Shown: positions 9,710 through 18,998, counted from the stretch's first letter. The stretch is DNA of 39,216 nucleotides from Culturomica sp. (GCA_031271755.1 JAISVB010000029.1:1-39216); one strand, 5' to 3'. A program made the numbers and translations. The notes: generated by a model from the sequence alone, not told the origin.

Positions 9710-10963
9710 ATGAATTTACTGATCGTCAATATCAAAAAATTAGTACAGGTAGAGAAAACGCCTCGCAAATGGGTGGCCGGAAAAGAGATGGCGCACGTAG
9801 AGTGCATCGAAAACGCCTATTTGCTGGTGGAGGGAGAGCGGATAGCGAAATTTGGCCGGATGCAGGAGTTGAACCGGGAAGAACTGGTGCAACGGTTCGA
9901 TTGCTTAGAGGAGATCGACGCTGCCGGCCGGTTGTTGCTTCCCTCCTTCTGCGATTCCCATACCCATTTGGTCTATGCCGGGAGCCGGGAGATCGAGTAC
10001 ATGGATAAAATCCGGGGACTCTCCTACGAAGAGATCGCCAAACGCGGCGGCGGCATTTTGAATTCGGCCAAACAGTTGCGACGGGCGACGGAAGAGGAGT
10101 TGTACGAAACGGCTTTTGCCCGGCTGGAGGAGATCACCGGATTCGGGACCGGCGCGGTGGAGATCAAAAGCGGCTACGGATTGGATGTGGAGAGCGAACT
10201 GAAAATGCTGCGGGTGATCCGCCGGTTAAAAGAGAATACGCCGCTGCTGATCAAAGCTACTTTTCTGGGGGCGCACGCTGTTCCGGAAGCGTACAAAGGG
10301 CGACAGACCGAATATGTCGACGCCATTATCAACGAAATGATCCCGGCTGTTGCAGCAGAAGAATTGGCCGATTACATCGACGTATTTTGCGACACAGGGT
10401 TCTTTACCGTCGAGGATACCGACCGCCTGCTGAATGCCGGGATGAAGTACGGAATGCGTGCGAAGATACACGCCAATGAATTAGACTGCTCGGGTGGTGT
10501 ACAAGTGGGCGTGAAATACAATGCCGTATCGGTAGATCATTTGGAGTACGTGGGAGAAGCAGAGATCCGCTCTTTGTTGGGGAGCGAAACCATGCCGACC
10601 GTACTCCCCGGGGCTGCTTTTTTTCTGAATATGCCTTGCTCTCCTGTTCGCACCATGATCGACGCCGGGTTGCCGGTCGCTCTCGCTTCCGATTTCAATC
10701 CGGGCTCCTCTCCTTCCGGAAACATGAAACTGGTGACCTCCTTCGGGTGCGTCAACTACAAAATGTTGCCGGAAGAGGTGATCAATGCCACCACGATCAA
10801 CTCTGCATATGCGATGGGTGTCGAAGAGGAGGCCGGCAGCATTGCCGTGGGGAAATACGCCAATTTTTACCTCACCTCCCCCATTCCAGGCATCGAATAC
10901 CTGCCCTACGCTTATGGCAGCCATTTGATCGATGCCGTTTTTTTAAAAGGCAGACGGATGTAA
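9710..10963 (+). CDS. hutI: Imidazolonepropionase
   Basis: Hydrolyses imidazolonepropionate to N-formimino-L-glutamate in histidine degradation. Metal-dependent amidohydrolase fold: the HxH pair His84/His86 in FCDSHTHLVYAGSRE, then GAVEIKSGYGLD, KATFLGAHAVPE, KIHANELDCSGGVQ and ASDFNPGSSPSGN, which carries the conserved Asp. I choose the ATG at 9710 because it gives the usual MNLLIVNIKKLVQ start; an upstream in-frame extension overlaps rodA and adds a non-conserved tail. The product is the substrate of the next enzyme, FtcD. hutH and hutU are not in the window. Confidence 0.95.
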   Translation: MNLLIVNIKKLVQVEKTPRKWVAGKEMAHVECIENAYLLVEGERIAKFGRMQELNREELVQRFDCLEEIDAAGRLLLPSFCDSHTHLVYAGSREIEYMDKIRGLSYEEIAKRGGGILNSAKQLRRATEEELYETAFARLEEITGFGTGAVEIKSGYGLDVESELKMLRVIRRLKENTPLLIKATFLGAHAVPEAYKGRQTEYVDAIINEMIPAVAAEELADYIDVFCDTGFFTVEDTDRLLNAGMKYGMRAKIHANELDCSGGVQVGVKYNAVSVDHLEYVGEAEIRSLLGSETMPTVLPGAAFFLNMPCSPVRTMIDAGLPVALASDFNPGSSPSGNMKLVTSFGCVNYKMLPEEVINATTINSAYAMGVEEEAGSIAVGKYANFYLTSPIPGIEYLPYAYGSHLIDAVFLKGRRM

Positions 10964-10968
10964 GACCG

Positions 10969-11005
10969 TAAGATAGTAAGATAGTAAGATAGTAAGATAG
11001 TAAGA
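10969..11005 (+). repeat. 8-bp tandem repeat (TAAGATAG) between hutI and ftcD
   Basis: Four perfect copies of TAAGATAG occupy 10969-11000, preceded by an imperfect copy (TAAGACCG, which includes the hutI stop codon) and followed by a partial TAAGA. The repeat fills most of the 53-base gap before the ftcD ATG at 11017. Each unit carries a TAAG or TAG stop-like triplet; the repeat lies outside both reading frames. Confidence 0.9.
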
Positions 11006-11016
11006 AACGATAAGAT

Positions 11017-12714
11017 ATGAATAGAAAGTTAATTGAATGTGTACCGAATTTCAGTGAGGGAAACAACATGGAGATCATCCGGCAGATTACGGAGGCTATG
11101 AAGACGGTGGAGGGGATCAGTGTGATCGATGTGGATCCGGGCAAAGCGACCAACCGCACCGTTGTGACAATGATCGGCGAACCGGAACCGGTTTGTGAAG
11201 CGGCTTTCCGGGCCGTTAAAAAGGCTTCCGAACTGATCGATATGTCTAAACACAAAGGGGCGCATCCCCGTTTCGGCGCCACCGATGTTTGCCCGTTGAT
11301 TCCGGTTTCCGGCATCAGCATGGAAGAGACGACGGAATACGCCCGGAAATTGGCCAAGCGGATCGGAGAAGAATTGAGTATACCGGTATACTGTTACGAG
11401 AACGCCGCATCTTCCCCGGAAAGAAAAAATTTGGCGGATTGCCGGGCCGGCGAATACGAAGCGTTGAAAGAACGGATCGGAAGCGAAGCATGGCATCCCG
11501 ATTTCGGGCCGCGCCAATGGAACGAACGGGTCAGCAAAACCGGAGCGACAGCAGTGGGCGCCCGGAATTTTTTAGTGGCATACAACATCAACCTGAATAC
11601 GACCTCTACCCGGCGGGCCAATGCCATTGCCTTTGACGTACGCGAACGCGGGCGCGCCCAAAAAGACCCGGTTACCGGTAAACCGGTCAAGGACGGGCAG
11701 GGAAATGCCGTCATGGTTCCGGGAACATTGAAATCGGTGAAAGCCATCGGTTGGTTTATCGAAGAGTACGGGGTGGCGCAAATTTCCATGAACTTGACGG
11801 ACATCGGAGTTACCTCTGTCCACCGGGCATTCGACGAGGTGTGCGACAAGGCGCAGGCGCGGGGCATCCGGGTGACCGGCTCCGAACTGGTCGGCGTGAT
11901 CCCGTTGCAGGCAATGTTGGACGCAGGGCGTTATTTCCTGCACAAACAGCAACGTTCGTCCGGCGTTTCCGACAAGGAGTTGATCAAAATCGCCGTAAAA
12001 TCGTTGGGATTGGACGAACTTTACCCGTTTGAACCCCGGAAAAAAATCATCGAATACATCCTGGAAGAAGAGGCGGAAAAAGGCCGGAAAAAATTGGTCA
12101 ACAGGACATTGACCGATTTTGCGGACGAAACGGCTTCCGAATCCCCCGCTCCGGGCGGAGGTTCCATTTCGGCTTACTTAGGAGCTTTGGGAGCTGCGCT
12201 CGGAACAATGGTGGCTAACCTCTCCGCACACAAAAGCGGCTGGGACGTCCGTTGGGAGGAGTTCAGCAACTGGGCGGAAAAAGGCAAAGAGATCCAGGAT
12301 CAATTGATCAAATTGGTAGACGAAGATACCAACGCCTTCAATAAGATCATGGAGGCTTTCGGCTTACCGAAGCAAACGGACCAAGAGAAGGCGGCACGCC
12401 GGCAGGCCATTCAGGAGGCTACCCGGTTCGCCACCGAGATCCCGTTCAAAACCATGCAGTTGTGTTACGCCGGCATGGAGATCGCACAGGCGATGGCAGA
12501 GACCGGCAACCCCAATTCGGTATCGGATGCCGGCGTGGGCGCCCTGACGGCTAAAGCCGGTGTGGCAGGCGCTTTTCTGAACGTGAAGATCAACGCGGCG
12601 GGACTGGACGACAAGGCGTTTGTCGAAAAGATCCTCCGGGAGAGCGAAACGATCCTCCGGGAGGCGGAACAAAAAGAGGCTGCCATTCTGCAAACAGTAA
12701 ACAGTAAAATTTAA
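11017..12714 (+). CDS. ftcD: Bifunctional glutamate formiminotransferase / formiminotetrahydrofolate cyclodeaminase
   Basis: Transfers the formimino group of formiminoglutamate to tetrahydrofolate, then deaminates and cyclises the product to 5,10-methenyl-THF, feeding one-carbon metabolism. The 565 residues show the fused arrangement: formiminotransferase N-subdomain (LIECVPNFSEGNN, residues 4-16), C-subdomain (MNLTDIGVTSVHRAFDEV), and cyclodeaminase domain from about residue 365 (ESPAPGGGSISAYLGALGAALG and MAETGNPNSVSDAGVGAL). Bacteria often encode these as separate proteins; the fusion is usual in Bacteroidetes. It follows hutI, so the last steps from imidazolonepropionate to glutamate are encoded together. 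Confidence 0.95.
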   Translation: MNRKLIECVPNFSEGNNMEIIRQITEAMKTVEGISVIDVDPGKATNRTVVTMIGEPEPVCEAAFRAVKKASELIDMSKHKGAHPRFGATDVCPLIPVSGISMEETTEYARKLAKRIGEELSIPVYCYENAASSPERKNLADCRAGEYEALKERIGSEAWHPDFGPRQWNERVSKTGATAVGARNFLVAYNINLNTTSTRRANAIAFDVRERGRAQKDPVTGKPVKDGQGNAVMVPGTLKSVKAIGWFIEEYGVAQISMNLTDIGVTSVHRAFDEVCDKAQARGIRVTGSELVGVIPLQAMLDAGRYFLHKQQRSSGVSDKELIKIAVKSLGLDELYPFEPRKKIIEYILEEEAEKGRKKLVNRTLTDFADETASESPAPGGGSISAYLGALGAALGTMVANLSAHKSGWDVRWEEFSNWAEKGKEIQDQLIKLVDEDTNAFNKIMEAFGLPKQTDQEKAARRQAIQEATRFATEIPFKTMQLCYAGMEIAQAMAETGNPNSVSDAGVGALTAKAGVAGAFLNVKINAAGLDDKAFVEKILRESETILREAEQKEAAILQTVNSKI

Positions 12715-12738
12715 CGTAAACCTAAAAATCGTCGTACA

Positions 12739-15399
12739 ATGGAGCGCAAGCAATACAAAGGATTATCCGCACAGGAAGTCATAGAAAACCGGAAAAAGTA
12801 CGGAGACAACATTCTCACTCCCCCACCGAAAACGCCTTTGTGGAAACTGTTCATAGAGAAATTCAAAGACCCCATCATCCGGATCTTGCTGGTGGCCGCC
12901 GTTCTCTCCCTGATCATTTCGGTCATGCACAACGAATACGCGGAAACCATCGGTATTCTGGTAGCTATTTTTTTAGCGACCGGCATTTCGTTCTGGTTTG
13001 AAATGGATGCGGGTAAAAAGTTCGACCTCCTGAACCGGATCAACGACGATATCCTCTACAAGGTGATCCGGGAGGGAGAGATCCACGAAGTATTGAAGCG
13101 CGATTTGGTGGTGGGAGATATCGTGGTGCTGGAGACGGGAGAAGAGGTGCCCGCAGACGGTGAGTTGCTGGAAGCATTGTCTTTGCAGGTCAACGAATCG
13201 ACGCTTACGGGTGAGCCGATCATCGGAAAGACCACCCGTCCCGAAGGATTTAAAAAAGAGTCCACCTACCCCTGCAACTACATTTTGAGGGGCACGACTA
13301 TCGTGAACGGGCACTGTGTATACGAAGTGAAAGAGGTGGGAGACCGGACAGAATACGGAAAAGTAGCCCGGAAATCCACGGAGATCGTGCAGGAGAAAAC
13401 GCCCCTGAATCGGCAGTTGCAACGTTTAGCCCATTTTATCAGCATCGCCGGATTTATTGTTGCCGGAGCTACTTTCGCCATATTGCTTGCAAAAGATCTG
13501 TTTTCCGGCGTTTTTACGGCGGAAAATCTGCTGACCTTGGACACCGCGGAACGGGTGTTGCAGTATTTTATGGTAGCGGTAACCATTATCGTGGTGGCGG
13601 TGCCGGAAGGATTGCCGATGAGTGTGACGCTCTCTTTGGCGCTCAGTATGCGTAAAATGCTTAAAACAAACAATTTGGTTCGTAAAATGCACGCCTGTGA
13701 AACCATGGGCGCCGTTACTGTCATCTGTACGGATAAAACCGGTACGCTGACCCAAAACCAAATGCAGGTCTATCAGGCCAATTTTTTCGCCTTACCCGAT
13801 CAGATGTTGTCGGACGATGAAACAAGCGTTTTGATCAAAGAGGGGATTTCCGTCAACTCCACGGCCTTTTTAGAGCATACGGAGGACGGGAAGCTGAAAA
13901 CCCTGGGAAACCCCACGGAAGCCGCTTTGCTGTTGTGGTTGAACGGACAGGGCGTTTCCTACAGGGAGTACCGGGAGCGGGCAGAAACGCTGGATCAACT
14001 GCCCTTTTCCACGGAGCGGAAATTCATGGCTACGGTGGTAAAATCAACACTGGAGGGTAAAACGATCGTTTATGTCAAAGGTGCGCCGGAGATCGTGTAT
14101 GCCAAATGTCAGGAGGTACTGACCGGAGAGGGCGCGGCGGCGGCCGAAGCCTATCATTCCGACATCCGCCAACAGCTTTTAGACTACCAGAACCAGGCCA
14201 TGCGGACACTGGGATTTGCATATAAAGTCATCGACCGATACACGGAGGGCGATGTGGAAATGCTCACGCAGGAAGGGATGACTTTTCTGGGGATCGTAGC
14301 GATCTCCGACCCGATCCGGAGCGATGTGCCCGCTGCCGTGGAGAAGTGCGCCGAAGCCGGTGTCGGTATCAAGATCGTGACCGGGGATACGTACGCTACG
14401 GCCCGGGAGATTGGGCGGCAGATCGGGATCTGGCAGGAAGGAGATACGGACGAACAGATCATTACAGGTGTAGATTTTGAAAAATTGTCGGACGAAGAGG
14501 CGCTCAAGAGGGTGCAAAAACTGAAAATCATGTGCCGAGCCCGGCCGACGGATAAACAGCGGTTGGTTGAATTGCTCAAACAAAACGGAGAGGTCGTAGC
14601 TGTGACGGGCGACGGAACCAACGACGCTCCCGCGCTGAATCACGCAGATGTCGGGCTTTCGATGGGGACGGGCACCTCCGTCGCCAAAGAGGCTAGCGAC
14701 ATAACCCTGTTGGACGACTCCTTTAACAGCATCGCTACGGCCGTGATGTGGGGCCGGTCGCTCTATAAAAATATTCAGCGGTTTATCCTGTTCCAGTTGA
14801 CCATCAACCTGACGGCGTTGCTGATCGTATTGCTGGGCACCCTGCTGGGCAAAGAGATGCCTTTGACCGTGCCGCAGATGCTGTGGGTCAACATCATCAT
14901 CGACACATTCGCCGCCGCCGCCCTGGCCTCCCTCCCGCCCAATCCCAAAGTGATGCAGGAAAGTCCGCGCAAAACCAGCGATTTCATTATAACCAAACCG
15001 ATGCGCGCCCGGATCGTGGGGATCGGGATTGTATTTACAGCGGCGCTGTTGGGGCTGATGTACTACTTTACAACACCGGAAGGCATCTCCGTGTACAATC
15101 TGTCGCTCTTCTTCACGGCATTTGTGCTGTTGCAATTCTGGAATATGTTCAACGCAAAAGCATTTGCTTCCGGCGAATCCGCCTTCAAAGGGTTGGGCAA
15201 AAGCACCGGATTCCTGATCGTAATGCCCATTATCCTGATCGGACAATACCTGATCGTTACCTTCGGCGGAGAGGCATTCCGTACCGTTCCGCTCTCCTGG
15301 GCGGACTGGGGCATCCTGTTTGCCTGTACCTCCTCCGTTCTCTGGATCGGAGAGATCGTCCGCCTGCTGCAAAGCCTGAAAAAGAAGCGATTGAATTGA
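12739..15399 (+). CDS. Calcium-translocating P-type ATPase, PMCA type (P2B-like)
   Basis: Membrane ion pump that most likely exports Ca2+. The 886 residues show the P-type layout: N-terminal cation-ATPase domain, actuator domain with STLTGEP (the TGE dephosphorylation motif), M4 motif VPEGLPMSVTLSLA, phosphorylation site CTDKTGTLTQ (Asp332), nucleotide-binding KGAPE, hinge TGDGTNDAPALNHADVG, and M6 NIIIDTFAAAALASL. The PEGL in M4 and the N-x3-DTF in M6 match plasma-membrane-type calcium pumps rather than SERCA. No long regulatory tail is visible. It lies 24 bases after ftcD with no obvious functional tie to it. Confidence 0.92.
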   Translation: MERKQYKGLSAQEVIENRKKYGDNILTPPPKTPLWKLFIEKFKDPIIRILLVAAVLSLIISVMHNEYAETIGILVAIFLATGISFWFEMDAGKKFDLLNRINDDILYKVIREGEIHEVLKRDLVVGDIVVLETGEEVPADGELLEALSLQVNESTLTGEPIIGKTTRPEGFKKESTYPCNYILRGTTIVNGHCVYEVKEVGDRTEYGKVARKSTEIVQEKTPLNRQLQRLAHFISIAGFIVAGATFAILLAKDLFSGVFTAENLLTLDTAERVLQYFMVAVTIIVVAVPEGLPMSVTLSLALSMRKMLKTNNLVRKMHACETMGAVTVICTDKTGTLTQNQMQVYQANFFALPDQMLSDDETSVLIKEGISVNSTAFLEHTEDGKLKTLGNPTEAALLLWLNGQGVSYREYRERAETLDQLPFSTERKFMATVVKSTLEGKTIVYVKGAPEIVYAKCQEVLTGEGAAAAEAYHSDIRQQLLDYQNQAMRTLGFAYKVIDRYTEGDVEMLTQEGMTFLGIVAISDPIRSDVPAAVEKCAEAGVGIKIVTGDTYATAREIGRQIGIWQEGDTDEQIITGVDFEKLSDEEALKRVQKLKIMCRARPTDKQRLVELLKQNGEVVAVTGDGTNDAPALNHADVGLSMGTGTSVAKEASDITLLDDSFNSIATAVMWGRSLYKNIQRFILFQLTINLTALLIVLLGTLLGKEMPLTVPQMLWVNIIIDTFAAAALASLPPNPKVMQESPRKTSDFIITKPMRARIVGIGIVFTAALLGLMYYFTTPEGISVYNLSLFFTAFVLLQFWNMFNAKAFASGESAFKGLGKSTGFLIVMPIILIGQYLIVTFGGEAFRTVPLSWADWGILFACTSSVLWIGEIVRLLQSLKKKRLN

Positions 15400-15412
15400 A
15401 ATCCCATCCGGT

Positions 15413-16906
15413 ATGATGAGAGCAAGCTTTGTCGGGATCGTTCTGTTTTTGGCACTGCACACCGTTTCGGCGCAATCCGATCTGAAACGGGGAGTCGAGA
15501 TGTTCGAGGCGGGGAAGTTCGATTCGGCCATCGTCTACCTGCGCCGCTCCCTCGATGAGCAGGAGACCAAACCTGCCTACATCCTCCTCACGCATACTTA
15601 TAAAGCGTTGGGACAACACGATACGGCCATTATGTATGGGCACAGGCTGATCGAAATGGCTCGCAGAGAGGGCGATTCGTCCACCGTGGCGAACTACTGG
15701 TACACGGTCGGAACTGTCTACCGCGACATGGGCAGGGAGGAGGATGCCGCCGCTTATTTTAACCGGGGAGCCGCCGTCGCCACAGCCATCGGCGACTATC
15801 CGCTGGCTGTGCTGAATTATGACTCGGAAGCCGGTGTGTACAAGCGCAAAGGCGACTACAAGACTGCACTGGCCATATTGGACATAGCCTTAGCGTTGGC
15901 GCTGAAGGCCGATGACAAAGATGCCGTCGGAAATGTTTTGGTATCGCAGGGAGAGATCTATGATGCTCTTGAACGCTACGACGACGCGATGGCCGCCTTC
16001 CGGCAGGCAGTGCAATGTTTCGGGCAGACCGGACAAACGCAGCTCTATGACATAGCAAAAACCTTTCTATCGCAAACCGAAGCGAAAGCCGGGTTGCTGA
16101 ACGTACAATCACTGACCTCGGAGCAGGCGGCGCAGAATCTCGATTTTAGCGGCGACTCCCTTGCAATTCCCGGCTCGTGGCAAGATTTGAAATTGCAGGT
16201 GCTCACTTCGAACGCCAATGCCAAAGACAAGACGATGAAGTTTGACCTGTTGCGGCGCGAATACCTTGAAAAACAGGTGCGGAACCTGTGGTTTCGCCTT
16301 TGGCTTGTGGCAGCGCTGATCGTGATGGCGGGTGTGGTGGCAGTGTTGTTATACCGCCACAGGATCAGGCTTATGCGCCGGTACATCGACGGTTTGGAGA
16401 GCGAGCGGGCGCGGATCTCAAAGGAGTTGCACGACGGGATCTGCAACGATCTGCTTGCCATCGAGATGCAACTGAATGGTCATTCCGGGATCCGGCAGGC
16501 GCGGGAAAATGTCCGCCGCCTCTCGCACGAACTGATGCCGCCTGCCTTCCAATACGCCACCATTGATGAGATCCTCCGGGATTATCTGGGGCGGCAGGAG
16601 GTAAAATATACCTCGACTGCAGGGGCGGATTATCACAGCGTTCCGCAAAAGAGCGCGTTCGAACTCTACCGCATCGTTCAGGAGGCGGTGGGCAATGCAC
16701 TGAAACACGCCCAGGCGGACACGATAGAGGTCCAACTCGAACTCGATGCCTCCAAACTGACGCTTACCGTACGCGACAACGGGTGCGGCATGGAACCCGG
16801 CACCCGGCCCCGTCTGGTGAAAGAGCGCGTGGAAAGCATCGGCGGTTCACTGGGTATAGAGAGCGATAAAAACGGCACCACCCTGACAATTACCGTCAGG
16901 ATATGA
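15413..16906 (+). CDS. TPR-containing sensor histidine kinase, NarL-type
   Basis: Two-component sensor of 497 residues. A signal peptide (1-20, ending VSA-QS) precedes a periplasmic region with tetratricopeptide-like repeats (about 25-225), a coiled linker, one membrane helix (about 294-314) and a cytoplasmic kinase. The phosphoacceptor is probably His340 in ISKELHDGICNDLLA, a HisKA_3-type helix. The ATPase domain has the N box with Asn428 (VQEAVGNALKHA) and the D-x-G box (DNGCGM, Asp455). The usual glycine-rich second box is weak: RPRLVKERVESIGG replaces the common GLxGMxERV form. Its stop overlaps the regulator start by four bases. Arginine codons are mostly CGC here, against mostly CGG in the neighbouring housekeeping genes, judged by eye. 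Confidence 0.92.
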   Translation: MMRASFVGIVLFLALHTVSAQSDLKRGVEMFEAGKFDSAIVYLRRSLDEQETKPAYILLTHTYKALGQHDTAIMYGHRLIEMARREGDSSTVANYWYTVGTVYRDMGREEDAAAYFNRGAAVATAIGDYPLAVLNYDSEAGVYKRKGDYKTALAILDIALALALKADDKDAVGNVLVSQGEIYDALERYDDAMAAFRQAVQCFGQTGQTQLYDIAKTFLSQTEAKAGLLNVQSLTSEQAAQNLDFSGDSLAIPGSWQDLKLQVLTSNANAKDKTMKFDLLRREYLEKQVRNLWFRLWLVAALIVMAGVVAVLLYRHRIRLMRRYIDGLESERARISKELHDGICNDLLAIEMQLNGHSGIRQARENVRRLSHELMPPAFQYATIDEILRDYLGRQEVKYTSTAGADYHSVPQKSAFELYRIVQEAVGNALKHAQADTIEVQLELDASKLTLTVRDNGCGMEPGTRPRLVKERVESIGGSLGIESDKNGTTLTITVRI

Positions 16907-17553
16907 CAGCGCCCCAAAGGGATATCCTGCTGGTGGACGACCACAGCCTGATCCTGACCGGCATCAGCGGGATCGTAGAGCGCATCCCCGAAATTAATCG
17001 CGTATTCTCTGCCACATCGTTTGCCGGCGCGGTAAAATGGATCGATTTACGCCGTTTCGACATCTACCTGCTCGACATAGAGCTTCCCGACGGAAACGGG
17101 TTCGACCTGATCAAACGCATACGTGCCAAAGACCCCGACGCCCGCATCATCATCAACACCATGCACGAAGAGGTGTGGACGATCAACCGGCTCGTGGAGT
17201 GCCGGGTCGATTCCATCATTCTGAAGTCGTCCGATACCGCTGTCGTCGAGCATGCGGTCAGGGCTGTCATCAACGGCTGCTCCTACTGCTGTCCCCGCTT
17301 CGAGCACATCCATCGCCGGCTGCGCCGCGATAAAAATACCGAATTGCCGGGAGATACCCCCACAAAGCGGGAATTAGAGGTACTGAAAGCCATTGTCAAA
17401 GGACTCAATACGTCTGAAATCGCTACACAGTTAGGCATCAGCATAAATACCGTAGAAACCCATCGCAAACAACTCTTTTTGAAATTCGGCGTGCGCAACG
17501 TGGTTGAACTGACGATGAAGGCGATCAGCCGCGGCTGGGCCACCGTCGAGTGA
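16903..17553 (+). CDS. Response regulator, NarL/FixJ (LuxR-type HTH) family
   Basis: DNA-binding regulator of 216 residues and the partner of the overlapping sensor kinase. The receiver domain has the acidic pair Asp12-Asp13, phosphoacceptor Asp58 (YLLDIELPDGNGF), Thr86 and Lys108. After a linker with several Cys (CSYCCPRFEH), a LuxR-type helix-turn-helix occupies about 152-212 (TKRELEVLKAIVKGL, SINTVETHRKQLFLKFGV). The four-base overlap with the kinase gene indicates translational coupling. Its target may be the downstream membrane-protein gene, whose upstream region carries an 8-bp inverted repeat; that is inference. Confidence 0.94.
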   Translation: MTAPQRDILLVDDHSLILTGISGIVERIPEINRVFSATSFAGAVKWIDLRRFDIYLLDIELPDGNGFDLIKRIRAKDPDARIIINTMHEEVWTINRLVECRVDSIILKSSDTAVVEHAVRAVINGCSYCCPRFEHIHRRLRRDKNTELPGDTPTKRELEVLKAIVKGLNTSEIATQLGISINTVETHRKQLFLKFGVRNVVELTMKAISRGWATVE

Positions 17554-17593
17554 ACGTAACGGAAAACCGTGACTGCTCCCTGTTGGTTTATGC

Positions 17594-17627
17594 TGACCTT
17601 TGTACAATAGAAAAACAAAAAAGGTCA
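17594..17627. promoter_or_regulatory. 8-bp inverted repeat upstream of the SH3-like membrane protein gene
   Basis: TGACCTTT at 17594-17601 and AAAGGTCA at 17620-17627 are perfect reverse complements with an 18-base A-rich spacer. It sits in the 119-base gap between the response regulator and the next gene. It could be an operator for a dimeric regulator or a hairpin in the transcript. GACCTTTG at 17596 resembles, but does not match, a -7 element (TAnnTTTG). Confidence 0.45.
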
Positions 17628-17672
17628 CACTAAACGTGTCTGCACAGGAGCGGACGTAAAACCCCAAATAAT

Positions 17673-18971
17673 ATGGACGAAATACAAGAACAAGCGTTAC
17701 GGGAGAAAAATGCCAAAGCAAATCTCGAAATGGGCTTCAACATGATGACGATTTTGGGGCCTGCCATCATGGCCGTCATGATCGGAGCGCTGATCGCCGT
17801 GATCATCATGATTTTCGCCGCCGGAGCCCGGGGTGCGTGGATGCTCGCCAAAGCATTACCGCTCTATCCCATCGCAATTCTCACGGCGATAGCTGTACTC
17901 GCATTCATCTGGAAATTCCGGCGGATACGCTATGCACGGAAGTTTCTCGCAATCGTGGCGGCGGCGGTTATCGGCGTTTTCGGATGCATGGGCGCGACGG
18001 CGTACTATAAGAGCAGCAGCCGCGTTTTTCCCTCGGTCTATTCCGGCGACTACATACAGGCCCTGCCCGACGGTTCCGCGCCCAAACTCTACGAAAAGCG
18101 GAACCAAAAGGGCGATGCATCGACATTATCCGTCGATGAGAAAGTGACCGTCAACGGAATATCATTTGATTACCAAGAATTTAACATTACCACAGCCAAC
18201 GGCCGGACCGGTTGGGTGGAACGCGCCGCTTTTCCCAAAGACGCCGCCGAGATGCTTGCTTTGTCGATAGGACTCGACGGCGTGGACACCTGGGATCAGA
18301 CCATCGACCGTCAGACCGAACGACTGATGGGGCGCTTCTACGACATCGAACAGAAGGGCGGTGGGAAAGACCCCAAAGGGTACGATATTGTGGAGTACAA
18401 AAAATTTACCCTCAAACCCGCCGCATTGGGACAGTTTACGAGAGTGGGAGTTCAAACGCCTATCGTATACCTTCCCTCGAAAGCCGCGGAAAAAGGCGAG
18501 CAGTGGGCCGATAACGGCACAAAGATCACACTCTTCGGCGTGGCCTATGAACCCGATTGCACGGTGGTCGCTCTGACAGTAACCCCCGGCGAAGCGGCCA
18601 AAGACCAAAATGTTCCCTATATGTGGCTGCCCTACGGCGGGATACGCAATTCGGCGGCGTGGAAAGCATCGCTCACGGTAACCGACTTCGCTACGGGCGA
18701 AACGTGGCGTCCCCTGCCCACGGACTATGTGAATGCTTGGACGATAACTGGTTCCGGTAAAGACAGAAAAGAGACGCAACTGTTCTTCTTCCCGCCGTTC
18801 AAGTCGCGTCACTTCTCGCTGACACACGGAGGAGTGTCGCCCCTGCCCGACGGTAAAACCCAATCGGGTTACGGCGGAATACTCGGCTGGATGTCGTCGG
18901 CCACAGGCATGGGCGGCGAGCATTCAAAGTTCTATTACGACTGGAATTTTCCGGAAGTGAACGTGCGGTAA
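17673..18971 (+). CDS. Unrecognised membrane protein with SH3-like periplasmic segment
   Basis: A 432-residue protein I do not recognise. Three hydrophobic helices lie near residues 28-50, 62-80 and 90-111. After these a segment (about 120-195) looks SH3-like: LPDGSAPKLYEKRN, a turn, and GRTGWVERAAF, the usual closing strand of bacterial SH3 folds. The remaining 230 residues are beta-rich with many aromatic residues (KYDIVEYKKFTLKPA-like, WLPYGGIRNSAAWKASLTV) and no signature I can name. It follows a two-component pair in the same direction and shares its CGC-rich arginine codons, so the three may form one transferred cassette. A role in sensing or envelope stress is only a guess. Confidence 0.7.
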   Translation: MDEIQEQALREKNAKANLEMGFNMMTILGPAIMAVMIGALIAVIIMIFAAGARGAWMLAKALPLYPIAILTAIAVLAFIWKFRRIRYARKFLAIVAAAVIGVFGCMGATAYYKSSSRVFPSVYSGDYIQALPDGSAPKLYEKRNQKGDASTLSVDEKVTVNGISFDYQEFNITTANGRTGWVERAAFPKDAAEMLALSIGLDGVDTWDQTIDRQTERLMGRFYDIEQKGGGKDPKGYDIVEYKKFTLKPAALGQFTRVGVQTPIVYLPSKAAEKGEQWADNGTKITLFGVAYEPDCTVVALTVTPGEAAKDQNVPYMWLPYGGIRNSAAWKASLTVTDFATGETWRPLPTDYVNAWTITGSGKDRKETQLFFFPPFKSRHFSLTHGGVSPLPDGKTQSGYGGILGWMSSATGMGGEHSKFYYDWNFPEVNVR

Positions 18972-18998
18972 AACAGAGCTCAAAACTAACCAGCGGCA

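Noticed and set aside
14179-15531. 450-codon minus-strand open frame opposite the Ca2+ ATPase gene
   Set aside because: Antisense shadow; the plus-strand frame has all P-type ATPase motifs and the minus translation has none.
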